A stretch of DNA of 64,000 nt from Alphaproteobacteria bacterium. Its GTDB lineage: Bacteria > Pseudomonadota > Alphaproteobacteria > RF32 > CAG-239. The stretch is from NCBI GenBank assembly GCA_017445475.1, contig JAFSUB010000025.1, forward strand, positions 1 to 64,000, given 5' to 3'. This document shows, in pieces, positions 19,198-26,826 of this stretch. The number at the start of each line of letters is the position of its first letter. Position 1 is the first letter of the stretch. The notes beneath the pieces were generated by a model that did no database searches, had not been told where the DNA came from, and worked only from the letters and a program-made list of their open reading frames with translations. Made by a program: the position numbers and the translations under genes.

Positions 19198-21888
19198 ATG
19201 GCCAAACAACAATCTGACGCAACACCTTCCGTAAAACAATATCTCGACATAAAAAAGGAATATGAACAATACCTTCTTTTTTATCGTATGGGCGATTTTT
19301 ACGAGCTTTTTTTTGAAGACGCCTTTGCTGCTTCAAAGGCTTTAGATTTGGTTCTCACAAAGCGCGGCACATATATGGGCAAAGACATTCCGATGTGCGG
19401 TGTGCCGTTTCATGCTTATGAAAACTATCTGGCGCGCCTCATACACCAAGGCTTCAAAGTTGCCATTTGCGAACAGATGGAAACCCCCGATGAGGCCAAA
19501 AAACGCGGCAAATCCTTGGTTTCAAGAGAGGTTGTGCGCATTGTAACTGCCGGAACTTTAACCGAAGACAATATGCTAAACCCTCGCGAAAACAACTATC
19601 TTTTAAGCATTTTCAAAAAAGAAAATATGCTCGGCTTTGCGTGGATAGACATCTCGACAGGTCAATTTTGCACAAAATCGGTCAACTCCGATTTTTATTC
19701 GTTTGCCGCCGATATTTATAACGTGCTTTCAAAAATTGAGCCGAGCGAAATTATTGTTTCTGACGAGTTGCTCACGCTTTCCGAAATTTTTCGTGTTTTA
19801 AACATTTATCAAGACAGGCGAACCGTTTTGCCCAAAGAGCGTTTCAACACGCAAAACGCCGCTTTGCTGATTAAAAAAGTTTTCGGTATTGACAGTTTAG
19901 ATTCGTTCGGTGCGTTTGAAGATGTTGAAATTTCAGCTGCCGGCATTGTTTTGGAATACATCGAAAACACCCAAAAGGGGCAAATGCCGCGCATCAATCC
20001 TCCCGTGCGTCAAAACAGCAACAACAGCCTTGAAATAGACGTTGCAACGCGCAAAAATTTAGAGCTTTTGGTCGGTGCGGACGGCAGCAAAAAAAATTCG
20101 CTTCTCGGCACAATCGATGAAACCATCACATCTTCCGGCGCAAGGCTTTTCAAACAGCGCCTGATATATCCGTCGATTGATGAAAAAGAAATCAACAGCC
20201 GCTTAAATTGTGTTGAATTTTTTATCTCGTGTGATGATTTGGGGGCAGATTTTCGCGCGCTCTTAAAAGATGTCAGCGATATGCAACGCATCATAACGCG
20301 CTTATCTGCTTCAAGAGGCGGCCCGAAAGATATGCTGGCCCTTAAAATTTCTTTGTCGTGCGTGCCGAAAATCAAAAATATGATATACAATGCCGCCGCT
20401 TCAAATTCTTTAATCACCGGCCTTGTGCAAGACGTTAAAAACATTTTAGATAAAATGGCTGATTTTTCCGCATTGGTTGACAATTTGGAAAATGCCATCA
20501 TCGACAATCCGCTCACCTTGCCTTCAAATCCGAAAGACGGCGGTTTCGTCAAATATGGTTACAGCGCCGTGCTTGATTCATATCGCGACATCGGCCAAAA
20601 CCACGCGCAAACCATCAAACAAATGGAAGCGCAATACACCAAAGAGCTCAACATTTCAAGCCTTAAAATTAAATACAACAACATGATAGGCTATTACATC
20701 GAAGTTCCGAACAAGTTTGTTGACACGGTTGTTCAAAACAACAAATTCATACATCGGCAAACGGTTTTAAACGCGATGCGTTTCACAACCGTTGAACTTT
20801 CCGAACTTGAGCAACAAATCAATGTTTCGCAAAACAAAATTTTAGAAACCGAACTTCAAATATATCAAGACTTAACACGCCAGATTTTAAGTGCGGCAAC
20901 CGAAATTTCTCAAACAGCGATGTGCATCGGTGAGCTTGACATTGCCGCCGCCGGCGCCCACATCGCGCTTTCAAAAAATTACACACGCCCGATTGTCGAT
21001 TCATCTCTTGAATTCGAAATCAAAGAAGGACGCCACCCTGTTGTGGAAGCGGCACTCAAAAAGAATAACGAGGCTTCTTTTGTCAGCAATGATTGCCTGC
21101 TCAACGTCAAGACAAACCGACTTTGGCTCTTAACCGGTCCGAACATGGCCGGAAAATCGACCTTTTTGCGCCAAAACGCCATCATCGCCATCATGGCGCA
21201 GATGGGTTTTTATGTGCCGGCCGCAGCGGCGCGCATCGGCATCATCGACAAGCTTTTTTCGCGCGTCGGCGCCTCCGACGATTTGTCGCAAGGACGCTCA
21301 ACGTTTATGGTTGAAATGGTCGAAACCGCCGCTATTTTAAACCAATCCACACCAAAATCGTTTGTCATTTTAGATGAAATCGGACGCGGCACGGCAACCT
21401 ACGACGGCTTGTCGATTGCATGGTCTGTGGTTGAATATTTGCACGAGGTCAACAAATGCCGCGCACTTTTTGCAACCCACTATCACGAGCTCACGGTTTT
21501 AAGCCAAAAACTCAAAGCGCTCACGTTGCACGCCATGAAAATTAAAGAATATCAGGGCAGTGTCGTGTTTATGCACGAAGTGGTGGACGGCACGGCAGAT
21601 CGCTCATACGGCATACACGTTGCCGAACTTGCCGGCCTGCCGAAAGTTGTCATCAAACGTGCCGAACAGGTTTTAAAAACGCTCGAAAAAAATCCGAACA
21701 GTCAAAAAATAACGTCTATTGAAAATGATTTACCGCTTTTTGCAAATCTGCAACAAAGCCTTAACAAGCAGGAAGACGAACCGCTCATTAAAGCCTTAAA
21801 AGACCTCAATCCCGACAACCTCACCCCGCGTGAAGCTTTAGACAAGCTCTACGAGCTTAAACTTTTGTCCAAGGGTTATAAAGATTGA
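19198..21888 (+). CDS. mutS: DNA mismatch repair protein MutS
   Basis: MutS recognises mismatches and starts repair. The 896-residue product is complete. The mismatch-binding F-x-E is in YRMGDFYELFFEDA near residue 38, and connector, core and clamp domains follow. The ATPase has GPNMAGKSTFLRQ, FMVEMVETAAIL, FVILDEIGRGT and ATHYHEL. The C-terminal helix-turn-helix dimerisation region ends with LTPREALDKLYELKLLSKG. The last 152 bp (21737-21888) are repeated with about 10 % divergence at 26196-26347, beyond a minus-strand island, so this copy's 3' end may have been exchanged. Confidence 0.97.
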   Translation: MAKQQSDATPSVKQYLDIKKEYEQYLLFYRMGDFYELFFEDAFAASKALDLVLTKRGTYMGKDIPMCGVPFHAYENYLARLIHQGFKVAICEQMETPDEAKKRGKSLVSREVVRIVTAGTLTEDNMLNPRENNYLLSIFKKENMLGFAWIDISTGQFCTKSVNSDFYSFAADIYNVLSKIEPSEIIVSDELLTLSEIFRVLNIYQDRRTVLPKERFNTQNAALLIKKVFGIDSLDSFGAFEDVEISAAGIVLEYIENTQKGQMPRINPPVRQNSNNSLEIDVATRKNLELLVGADGSKKNSLLGTIDETITSSGARLFKQRLIYPSIDEKEINSRLNCVEFFISCDDLGADFRALLKDVSDMQRIITRLSASRGGPKDMLALKISLSCVPKIKNMIYNAAASNSLITGLVQDVKNILDKMADFSALVDNLENAIIDNPLTLPSNPKDGGFVKYGYSAVLDSYRDIGQNHAQTIKQMEAQYTKELNISSLKIKYNNMIGYYIEVPNKFVDTVVQNNKFIHRQTVLNAMRFTTVELSELEQQINVSQNKILETELQIYQDLTRQILSAATEISQTAMCIGELDIAAAGAHIALSKNYTRPIVDSSLEFEIKEGRHPVVEAALKKNNEASFVSNDCLLNVKTNRLWLLTGPNMAGKSTFLRQNAIIAIMAQMGFYVPAAAARIGIIDKLFSRVGASDDLSQGRSTFMVEMVETAAILNQSTPKSFVILDEIGRGTATYDGLSIAWSVVEYLHEVNKCRALFATHYHELTVLSQKLKALTLHAMKIKEYQGSVVFMHEVVDGTADRSYGIHVAELAGLPKVVIKRAEQVLKTLEKNPNSQKITSIENDLPLFANLQQSLNKQEDEPLIKALKDLNPDNLTPREALDKLYELKLLSKGYKD
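21737..21888 (+). repeat. Direct repeat left copy (mutS 3' end)
   Basis: The last 152 bp of mutS, stop included, align without gaps to 26196-26347 with a constant offset of 4459 bp. I counted about 15 differences by eye, many at third codon positions. The homology starts abruptly at the TTTTTGCAAAT stretch on both sides. This direct repeat frames the island. Confidence 0.9.
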
Positions 21889-21906
21889 TCCCTCACATCG
21901 CCTTTT

Positions 21907-23538
21907 TCACCGATGTTCGGATATGTTTTTTTGTTCTTCTTGATAATAACGATTGACAATATCTCTGTCATAAGCCTGTATGCGTCCGGAAGGAAGCATT
22001 AACATCCTGTCTATTTTAAAATCGCTTAAAAAATCCAAATCATGAGACACCATCAAAATTGTGCCTTTATAATCTTTTAAGGCATCGGCCAATATTTTTT
22101 TTGTAACTAAGTCTAAATGGTTTGTCGGTTCATCAAGCAACATCAGATTAGGCTTTTTGACACATAACTTTAAAAGAGCAAGACGCCTTCTTTCTCCGGG
22201 TGATAATGTTTTAACTTCCTGAAAGACCTTGTCTCCCGAAAAATTAAACCGCCCCAAAATGCTTCGAATTTGTTTTTCGGTATATTGCGGATTAGCAACT
22301 TCATCGATAACACGGTTAAAATCTGAGATGTTTTCCTGCTCTTGCGCATAATAGCCGATAATTGCTTTATTCCAAATATTTATACTGCCTCTTTGAGGCG
22401 TGAGTATACCGTTAATAAGTTTTAAAAGCGTGGTTTTTCCGGCACCGTTTTTACCCACAATAATAAATCTCTCATTCGGATAAACAGAAAAATCTATATT
22501 TTTTAAAACAGCATGGTTCCCATACGAAAAAAACAAACCGGAAACATTCAACGGAGATTTTTCCGTCTGAATTTGAACGTCAAATGAAATTTTTGCTTTT
22601 TTAGATTTTTGAGGCACGACAACCATATCGGCTTTCATTTTTTCCAGCATTTTTTCACGACTTTGCGCCTGTTTTTTCCTTTTGCCCGAAGAACCTTCCG
22701 CTTTTTGAATAAAAGCTTCTGCTTTTTCAATTTTTTTCATCTGATTTCGAAATGTTTTTAATAAATATTCATCTCTCAGCGCGATAATATCCAAAAATTC
22801 CTCATACGTATTTGAAAACAGTTCTGCCGTTTTATCTTGATCGTTAATCAATAAAATTTTATTTGCCGTTTTCCGTAAATATTCTTCATCGTGTGAAACG
22901 GAAATGACAGCACCTTTATAGCTGTTAATATATCCCATAATCCAATCTTTGGTTGCCCTATCAAGGTGATTTGTCGGCTCATCAAGCAAAAGCACATCTG
23001 GATTAGCGTATAATAATTGCGCAAAAGCAACGCGTGATTTTTGACCTCCGGATAATTCTTTTAATTGAGAATCCAATACTTCGTCAAGACCACAACCTTG
23101 CGCCAATTTGCTAATATCCGCCTCAATGGTATATCCGCCCTGTTGCTCAAAAAGACTTTGAAACTCCTCTATCTTGGCATATAAAACTTCCTTTTCTTTA
23201 TCCGATATATTCGGTTGAGATAACATTTCATAAGCTTGGGTTGTTTTATTTTCAATATCTTTAAGATGGCGGCCTCTTGCAATAAATTCAAAGACGGTAT
23301 CTTCCGAAAATTGCATATCTATTTCCTGCTTCAACCAGCCTGTGTTTTTAAAACCGCCGACCAGCTCTATACTTCCTTCATAGTCAGTTTCACCAAGGAT
23401 AGCCTTCAGAAGGGTGGTCTTTCCGGCGCCGTTGTTCCCGATAATTGCCAAATGATCCTTTTCTCCCACGGAAAAAGAGACGTCCTTAAAAATTAAATCA
23501 GCGCCATAATATTTAGTTAAATCTGTTACAATTAACAT
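21907..23538 (-). CDS. ABC-F family ATPase
   Basis: The 543-residue protein has two ABC cassettes and no membrane segment, the ABC-F plan (EttA, Uup, and antibiotic-resistance types). Cassette 1 has Walker A GNNGAGKTT (34-42), signature LSGGQKSR and LLLDEPTNHLD. A charged linker of roughly 80 residues follows (including KKIEKAEAFIQKAEGSSGKRKKQ), the P-site-reaching element. Cassette 2 has GKNGAGKTT, LSPGERRR and LLDEPTNHLD. ABC-F proteins act on the ribosome; some displace antibiotics. The ATG overlaps the upstream maturase gene by 26 bp, with GAGG ahead of it, so it is co-expressed. A self-protection role is inferred from this context. It could also be a housekeeping translation factor. Confidence 0.9.
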   Translation of the reverse strand: MLIVTDLTKYYGADLIFKDVSFSVGEKDHLAIIGNNGAGKTTLLKAILGETDYEGSIELVGGFKNTGWLKQEIDMQFSEDTVFEFIARGRHLKDIENKTTQAYEMLSQPNISDKEKEVLYAKIEEFQSLFEQQGGYTIEADISKLAQGCGLDEVLDSQLKELSGGQKSRVAFAQLLYANPDVLLLDEPTNHLDRATKDWIMGYINSYKGAVISVSHDEEYLRKTANKILLINDQDKTAELFSNTYEEFLDIIALRDEYLLKTFRNQMKKIEKAEAFIQKAEGSSGKRKKQAQSREKMLEKMKADMVVVPQKSKKAKISFDVQIQTEKSPLNVSGLFFSYGNHAVLKNIDFSVYPNERFIIVGKNGAGKTTLLKLINGILTPQRGSINIWNKAIIGYYAQEQENISDFNRVIDEVANPQYTEKQIRSILGRFNFSGDKVFQEVKTLSPGERRRLALLKLCVKKPNLMLLDEPTNHLDLVTKKILADALKDYKGTILMVSHDLDFLSDFKIDRMLMLPSGRIQAYDRDIVNRYYQEEQKNISEHR

Positions 23539-24850
23539 CGCTTTTTTCCTCTAGATAATTTCTGGGATTAAAATATTTCTTCATAATGTTTTTCAGCCAC
23601 TTGCAGTAATGCAAATCAATGGTTTCGAATTTTTGATGTCTGAACCAAGCGCTCGCGACACATCCGGCACCACAAAACGCGATGTATTTGCATTTTAAAC
23701 ATTTTTCATGATTAAATCTGCTGTAATTTTTCCAATACCGGATATTGTTTAATCGACTCAACCCTGTCGATACGCTCCCTATCACAGCCCTGTCACAATC
23801 CGAAATGGCTTGACACGCCAATATTTTTCCGTCAGGAAACACCGTCATTTTTCGTGAAATTCCGCAAGATTGTTTGACAATGCTGAAATTTTTAATTGTC
23901 TTGAAAAGAGCGTCTATCGCATCATCTGAAGCACCCAGCGCGGATGTTTTATGATTACATTCAATCATTTGTTTTGCGGCATCTTTCGGATAATTGCTGA
24001 TTGGTTGTTTGCCTAAGTCAATCAACAAATTCATGCCATAGTGCTTTAGTTTATATTTTTTGCACAGTTGGGAAATTAGCTTGGGTAATTGCGGCAAATT
24101 ATCATTCGTAACGGTGATAAGAGGCAAAACGTCTATATCGTTTTTAATCAGATTGTTTAATCCCTTTATTGTTTTTGCATAACTTCCTTGCCCTGTAGCA
24201 AAAACACGGTTTTTATCGTGAATATTTTTGTTGCCGTCAATAGAAAGCTGCACCTGCACATGATTCTCTTTTGCCCAGTTTATAACAGCCTGATTAATCA
24301 AAACGCCGTTTGTATTGATAACTAATTGCGTTTTGGGCGATAGTTTATTTTCCGATTTTAGTTTCTGAATATAATCTGTCGTTTTTTGAATGCAATCAAA
24401 ATTAATTAAAGGTTCTCCCCCGTAAAAAGTTATCTGAGAAAACCAATCTTGCGATTGTTCATTTTTATTCTGTTTTTCCACAAAGAGATCCAAGGCTTTT
24501 TGGGCGGTATCAAAAGACATTTTTGTATGTTGTAAGTGTTGGGTATTTTGGTAAAAACAATATTTACAAGCCAAATTACAACGATTTGTCATAATTAAAA
24601 ATAAGTTGTTAAAGCCATCATCGGATATTTCATTTTTTGTTTTTAACAACAGTTGATTATCTTGTGCTTCGGTTGTCATAAAATGCGATTTAATTAACTC
24701 GAGCATTTCAGGATTGTTTGTTTTTTCTATGGCCGGATTTTCTTTCAGTTGCCGATATAAATCATCGGACACCTTTACTGATTTTCCCAGTAAAGAATGC
24801 CAAAGAAAATTATTTTTCAACAAAAACACAAATCTTGATTTGTGCAACAT
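23513..24850 (-). CDS. Radical SAM/SPASM peptide maturase
   Basis: The 445-residue enzyme has an N-terminal part of about 85 residues (LKNNFLWHSLLGKSVKVSDDLY) like that of peptide-modifying radical SAM enzymes. The radical SAM core has CX3CX2C at C91, C95 and C98 (RCNLACKYCFY), plus FYGGEPLIN and INTNGVL. A complete SPASM domain follows for two auxiliary 4Fe-4S clusters: C329-x16-C346, then C384, C387, C393, C397 (CX2CX5CX3C) and C416. I start it at ATG 24850; an in-frame TTG at 24880 would sit in a hairpin. It follows a 24-codon cationic peptide gene by 50 bp and overlaps ABC-F. It probably modifies that peptide; the bond formed cannot be predicted. Confidence 0.88.
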   Translation of the reverse strand: MLHKSRFVFLLKNNFLWHSLLGKSVKVSDDLYRQLKENPAIEKTNNPEMLELIKSHFMTTEAQDNQLLLKTKNEISDDGFNNLFLIMTNRCNLACKYCFYQNTQHLQHTKMSFDTAQKALDLFVEKQNKNEQSQDWFSQITFYGGEPLINFDCIQKTTDYIQKLKSENKLSPKTQLVINTNGVLINQAVINWAKENHVQVQLSIDGNKNIHDKNRVFATGQGSYAKTIKGLNNLIKNDIDVLPLITVTNDNLPQLPKLISQLCKKYKLKHYGMNLLIDLGKQPISNYPKDAAKQMIECNHKTSALGASDDAIDALFKTIKNFSIVKQSCGISRKMTVFPDGKILACQAISDCDRAVIGSVSTGLSRLNNIRYWKNYSRFNHEKCLKCKYIAFCGAGCVASAWFRHQKFETIDLHYCKWLKNIMKKYFNPRNYLEEKSDVNCNRFN

Positions 24851-24869
24851 AACAGACTCACAGAAGAAT

Positions 24870-24892
24870 GTCTGGCACAAAATGTGCCAGAC
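24870..24892 (-). promoter_or_regulatory. Hairpin between peptide gene and maturase gene
   Basis: A perfect 10-bp inverted repeat (GTCTGGCACA and its complement) encloses three bases. It lies 8 bp after the peptide stop and 19 bp before the maturase ATG. On the minus strand it is followed by ATTCTTCTG, a weak T-rich tail. It could be a leaky terminator or an RNA-stabilising hairpin that lets the peptide be made in excess over the enzymes, as is common in RiPP operons. Confidence 0.65.
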
Positions 24893-24900
24893 ACATTAAT

Positions 24901-24975
24901 TTAACCCTTTCTGCAGTTATATCTGATACTACTCTTAGAAATAGCTGCTATTCTTTTTTTAAATAACTTTTTCAT
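24901..24975 (-). CDS. Candidate precursor peptide of a radical SAM RiPP (24 aa)
   Basis: This short reading frame sits between the two radical SAM genes on the same strand. A strong ribosome-binding site, GGAAAGGG at 24983-24990, lies 7 bases before the ATG. The peptide has six Lys, three Arg and no acidic residue, so about +9 net charge. Its N-terminal part is amphipathic-looking (MKKLFKKRIAAI). The C-terminal part has Ser13, Ser15, Ser16, Tyr19, Asn20 and one Cys21, ending Arg-Lys-Gly. I do not recognise a known RiPP family. Coding status rests on the ribosome-binding site, position and the following hairpin. It would be small enough to be active without leader removal, or the leader may be the Lys-rich part. 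It may also be a chance frame. Confidence 0.62.
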   Translation of the reverse strand: MKKLFKKRIAAISKSSIRYNCRKG

Positions 24976-25008
24976 ACAATAACCCTTTCCACATTTAAAT
25001 TTAAAACA

Positions 25009-25025
25009 ACTTGGCATAACCAAGT
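25009..25025 (-). terminator. Weak hairpin between radical SAM gene 1 and peptide gene
   Basis: A 6-bp stem (ACTTGG/CCAAGT) with a 5-base loop is followed on the minus strand by TTGTTTT. It lies 3 bp after the stop of the upstream radical SAM gene and about 34 bp before the peptide start. It could partly terminate or mark an RNA-processing point. Readthrough to the peptide is still expected because no clear promoter lies between. Confidence 0.4.
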
Positions 25026-25028
25026 ATC

Positions 25029-26108
25029 CTACTCACCCTGAGCAGAATCTCTTAAAGCATACTCCGGAAATTTCCCCAACTCGTAAACTTTCTGACAAAA
25101 CGGATCCGGAGCATATATATCGCCGTAAGCCGCCATCGCATGAACGCGGCAACCGCCACGGCAAATCTTTTTAGCAAGACATTTGGCACAGACACCTTTT
25201 AATTTGTTACAATTATAATTTTTGAAGAATTTAGCTTGTTCACTGTTACACCATATATCTTTAAGCGACTGATTCTTTAGATTTCCGAAGGTAAAAATTT
25301 CGTTTCCGGAACGATTATGGCAAAGGCTGACAAGACCGTCATAACTAATTCCAAGGCTGTTTTTTCCCCAAGGGCACAGCATAAAATTTTCAATATCAAA
25401 AGGAACCAAAGCAACATTAACGCTAACAGAAATATCCTTATCTTTATGCTTTCTCATAAAATCATACATAAAATTTTGCAATACGTCATCAATGTCGGCA
25501 TAAGGAACTTCCAGCTTGATACAATTACAACTATCTTTTGTTTCCTGCTCCAAAATCGAGGGTAACAATCTAAATCCGACACCCAATTCCTCAACAAAAT
25601 ATCTCGCCATCGCCGGAATCTGATCTTTGTTAAATTGCTGCATAACCGTATTCACTCTGACTCTGAGGTCAGATTTAATCAAAGCTTTAAGCGCCAACAT
25701 GGTTTTATCAAAAGTTCCTTTGCCTCTGATTTTTTCATGGGTTTCTTTGTTTATTCCATCAACACTGAAAGCAACTCTGAGTTTTGAACCATATTGTTTC
25801 AGTTTTTCTATGTCTTTTTGTGTCAGCAAAACACCGTTTGTTTCAATGTTGATTTTATATCCCAAATCAAAGGCGCCGTCTAGTAGCTCGAAACAATCTT
25901 TACGAACAAATATTTCCCCACCCGTAATGTTCACAGAAGTAGCACCCAACTCTCTGGCCTCTTCTAGGGCCTTTATAAAACAAGAAACCGGCAATTCATC
26001 TTTCTGGGTATTATTGCTAAAACCATAACCGCAATGAATGCAATTTAAATTACACCTACTGCAAAAAAATATGGAAACAAAGTCCAATCTATCTTTTAAT
26101 GGAATCAT
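25029..26108 (-). CDS. Radical SAM/SPASM enzyme (PqqE/AlbA-like)
   Basis: The 359-residue enzyme has the radical SAM motif at C19, C23 and C26 (CNLNCIHC), then TGGEIFVRKDC and NIETNGVL. The SPASM domain is complete: C245-x17-C263 (PWGKNSLGISYDGLVSL between), C307, C310, C316 and C320 (CX2CX5CX3C), and C338. It has no N-terminal recognition domain, unlike the second enzyme of the cluster. It is the first gene of the operon, with a ribosome-binding site AGGCGGA ahead of the ATG. Two different SPASM enzymes in one short operon suggest two successive modifications or an enzyme and its helper. The substrate is inferred to be the small peptide. Confidence 0.88.
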   Translation of the reverse strand: MIPLKDRLDFVSIFFCSRCNLNCIHCGYGFSNNTQKDELPVSCFIKALEEARELGATSVNITGGEIFVRKDCFELLDGAFDLGYKINIETNGVLLTQKDIEKLKQYGSKLRVAFSVDGINKETHEKIRGKGTFDKTMLALKALIKSDLRVRVNTVMQQFNKDQIPAMARYFVEELGVGFRLLPSILEQETKDSCNCIKLEVPYADIDDVLQNFMYDFMRKHKDKDISVSVNVALVPFDIENFMLCPWGKNSLGISYDGLVSLCHNRSGNEIFTFGNLKNQSLKDIWCNSEQAKFFKNYNCNKLKGVCAKCLAKKICRGGCRVHAMAAYGDIYAPDPFCQKVYELGKFPEYALRDSAQGE

Positions 26109-26130
26109 CGTCCGCCTTCTTTCTTGCTTA

Positions 26131-26158
26131 AGTGTATTTTAAAAAATACAAATGTCAA
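26131..26158 (-). promoter_or_regulatory. Promoter of the radical SAM/ABC-F operon
   Basis: On the minus strand a perfect -35 TTGACA (26153-26158) is followed after 16 bp by TACACT (26131-26136, four of six matches to the -10 consensus). Transcription would start near 26124, about 16 bp upstream of the first radical SAM ATG. The promoter lies inside the island, so the cargo carries its own expression signal. Confidence 0.65.
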
Positions 26159-26195
26159 GCACTTTTGTTTTTCAATATTGTTTCGACATCTCCGG

Positions 26196-26347
26196 TTTTT
26201 GCAAATTTGCAACAAAGCCTCAACAAGCAGGAAGACGAACCGCTCATTAAAGCCTTAAAAGACCTCAATCCCGACAATCTGACCCCGCGTGAAGCTCTGG
26301 ACAAGCTATACGAGCTTAAAGTTCTGGCCAAAGGCTATAAAAACTAA
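26196..26347 (+). pseudogene. Duplicated 3' fragment of mutS (direct repeat right copy)
   Basis: These 152 bp encode the last residues of MutS (ANLQQSLNKQEDEPLIKALK and on to the stop) in the same orientation as mutS. They are about 90 % identical to 21737-21888. No promoter, ribosome-binding site or MutS domain accompanies them, so this is a remnant and not a gene. It marks the right end of the island and overlaps the TRL-like gene's stop by 4 bp. It may be the original chromosomal end of mutS displaced by the incoming DNA. Confidence 0.88.
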
Positions 26348-26628
26348 TATCCGTATACATTAAGACAACGTCTGCGATATAAAATATAATTTTTGGAGGT
26401 TATGTCGTAATACGTAACTTTTGTCACGCCGCCGACAGTTGCCGCTTCGGGAATAGACAGATTTCCGAACGGGCCAAAAATCCCTAAAATATACAAAGCG
26501 CATTGCGTGCCCGATTTATTACCCATTTCAATCGGGTTTTTGGCTTTTGTTCTCATCGGTGGAATAGAGCTTGTCGCGCACGAAGAAAGAACAAAAACAA
26601 GCAAACAAACGGAAAAACATTTTTTCAC
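26344..26628 (-). CDS. TRL-like lipoprotein
   Basis: The 94-residue form starts at GTG with GGAGA 8 bases upstream; a longer frame would run into the tRNA gene and is not real. It begins VKKCFSVCLLVFVLSSCATS, a lipoprotein signal with lipobox LSSC. The mature part contains GTQCALYILGIFGPFGNLSIPEAA and GGVTKVTYYDI in shortened view, typical of the TRL-like family of small envelope proteins. TRL was named for a tRNA-linked locus, and this gene indeed lies next to tRNA-Pro. Function is unknown. Confidence 0.75.
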   Translation of the reverse strand: MKKCFSVCLLVFVLSSCATSSIPPMRTKAKNPIEMGNKSGTQCALYILGIFGPFGNLSIPEAATVGGVTKVTYYDITSKNYILYRRRCLNVYGY

Positions 26629-26682
26629 GAAAAAATCTCCATTTTTTTCAATCACATACAAGCCGCATATTATGTTATGAAA

Positions 26683-26759
26683 TGGTCGGGACAAGAGGAC
26701 TTGAACCTCCGACATCTTGCTCCCAAAGCAAGCGCTCTACCAGGCTGAGCTATGTCCCG
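26683..26759 (-). tRNA. tRNA-Pro (TGG)
   Basis: The minus strand folds into a 77-nt cloverleaf. Acceptor CGGGACA pairs with the 3' end TGTCCCG, and a D-arm AGCTCAGCCTGGTAGAGC is present. The anticodon stem CTTGC/GCAAG encloses TTTGGGA (anticodon TGG). The T-arm is GGAGGTTCAAGTCCTCT. The CCA end is encoded. It is separate from map by 67 bp. Confidence 0.95.
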
Positions 26760-26826
26760 ACATCATAACCTCTTTTCTTATATACAATTGCCTTAAAAAA
26801 GCAAGTTTTTTTTCACATAAAAATTA

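Larger units (their letters stand above)
21889..26195. mobile_element. Genomic island inserted at the 3' end of mutS
   Basis: The island holds four minus-strand genes: radical SAM/SPASM, a 24-residue peptide, a second radical SAM/SPASM and ABC-F. It is bounded on the left by the intact mutS end and on the right by a second 152-bp copy of that end. The DNA is visibly more A+T rich than the flanking core genes. No integrase, transposase or short inverted ends are seen, so it was probably brought in by homologous exchange, or the recombinase has been lost. Island status is inferred from the duplication, the composition and the cargo. Confidence 0.75.

Noticed and set aside
26132-26347. 71-residue plus-strand frame ending in MutS-like sequence
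   Set aside because: Only the last 50 residues match MutS. The first part is island promoter DNA, so this is a fragment joined to a chance start.
26503-26768. Plus-strand frames running across tRNA-Pro
   Set aside because: They cover the complement of a perfect tRNA cloverleaf. Such tRNA-derived frames (GQEDLNLR-type text) are well-known false calls.
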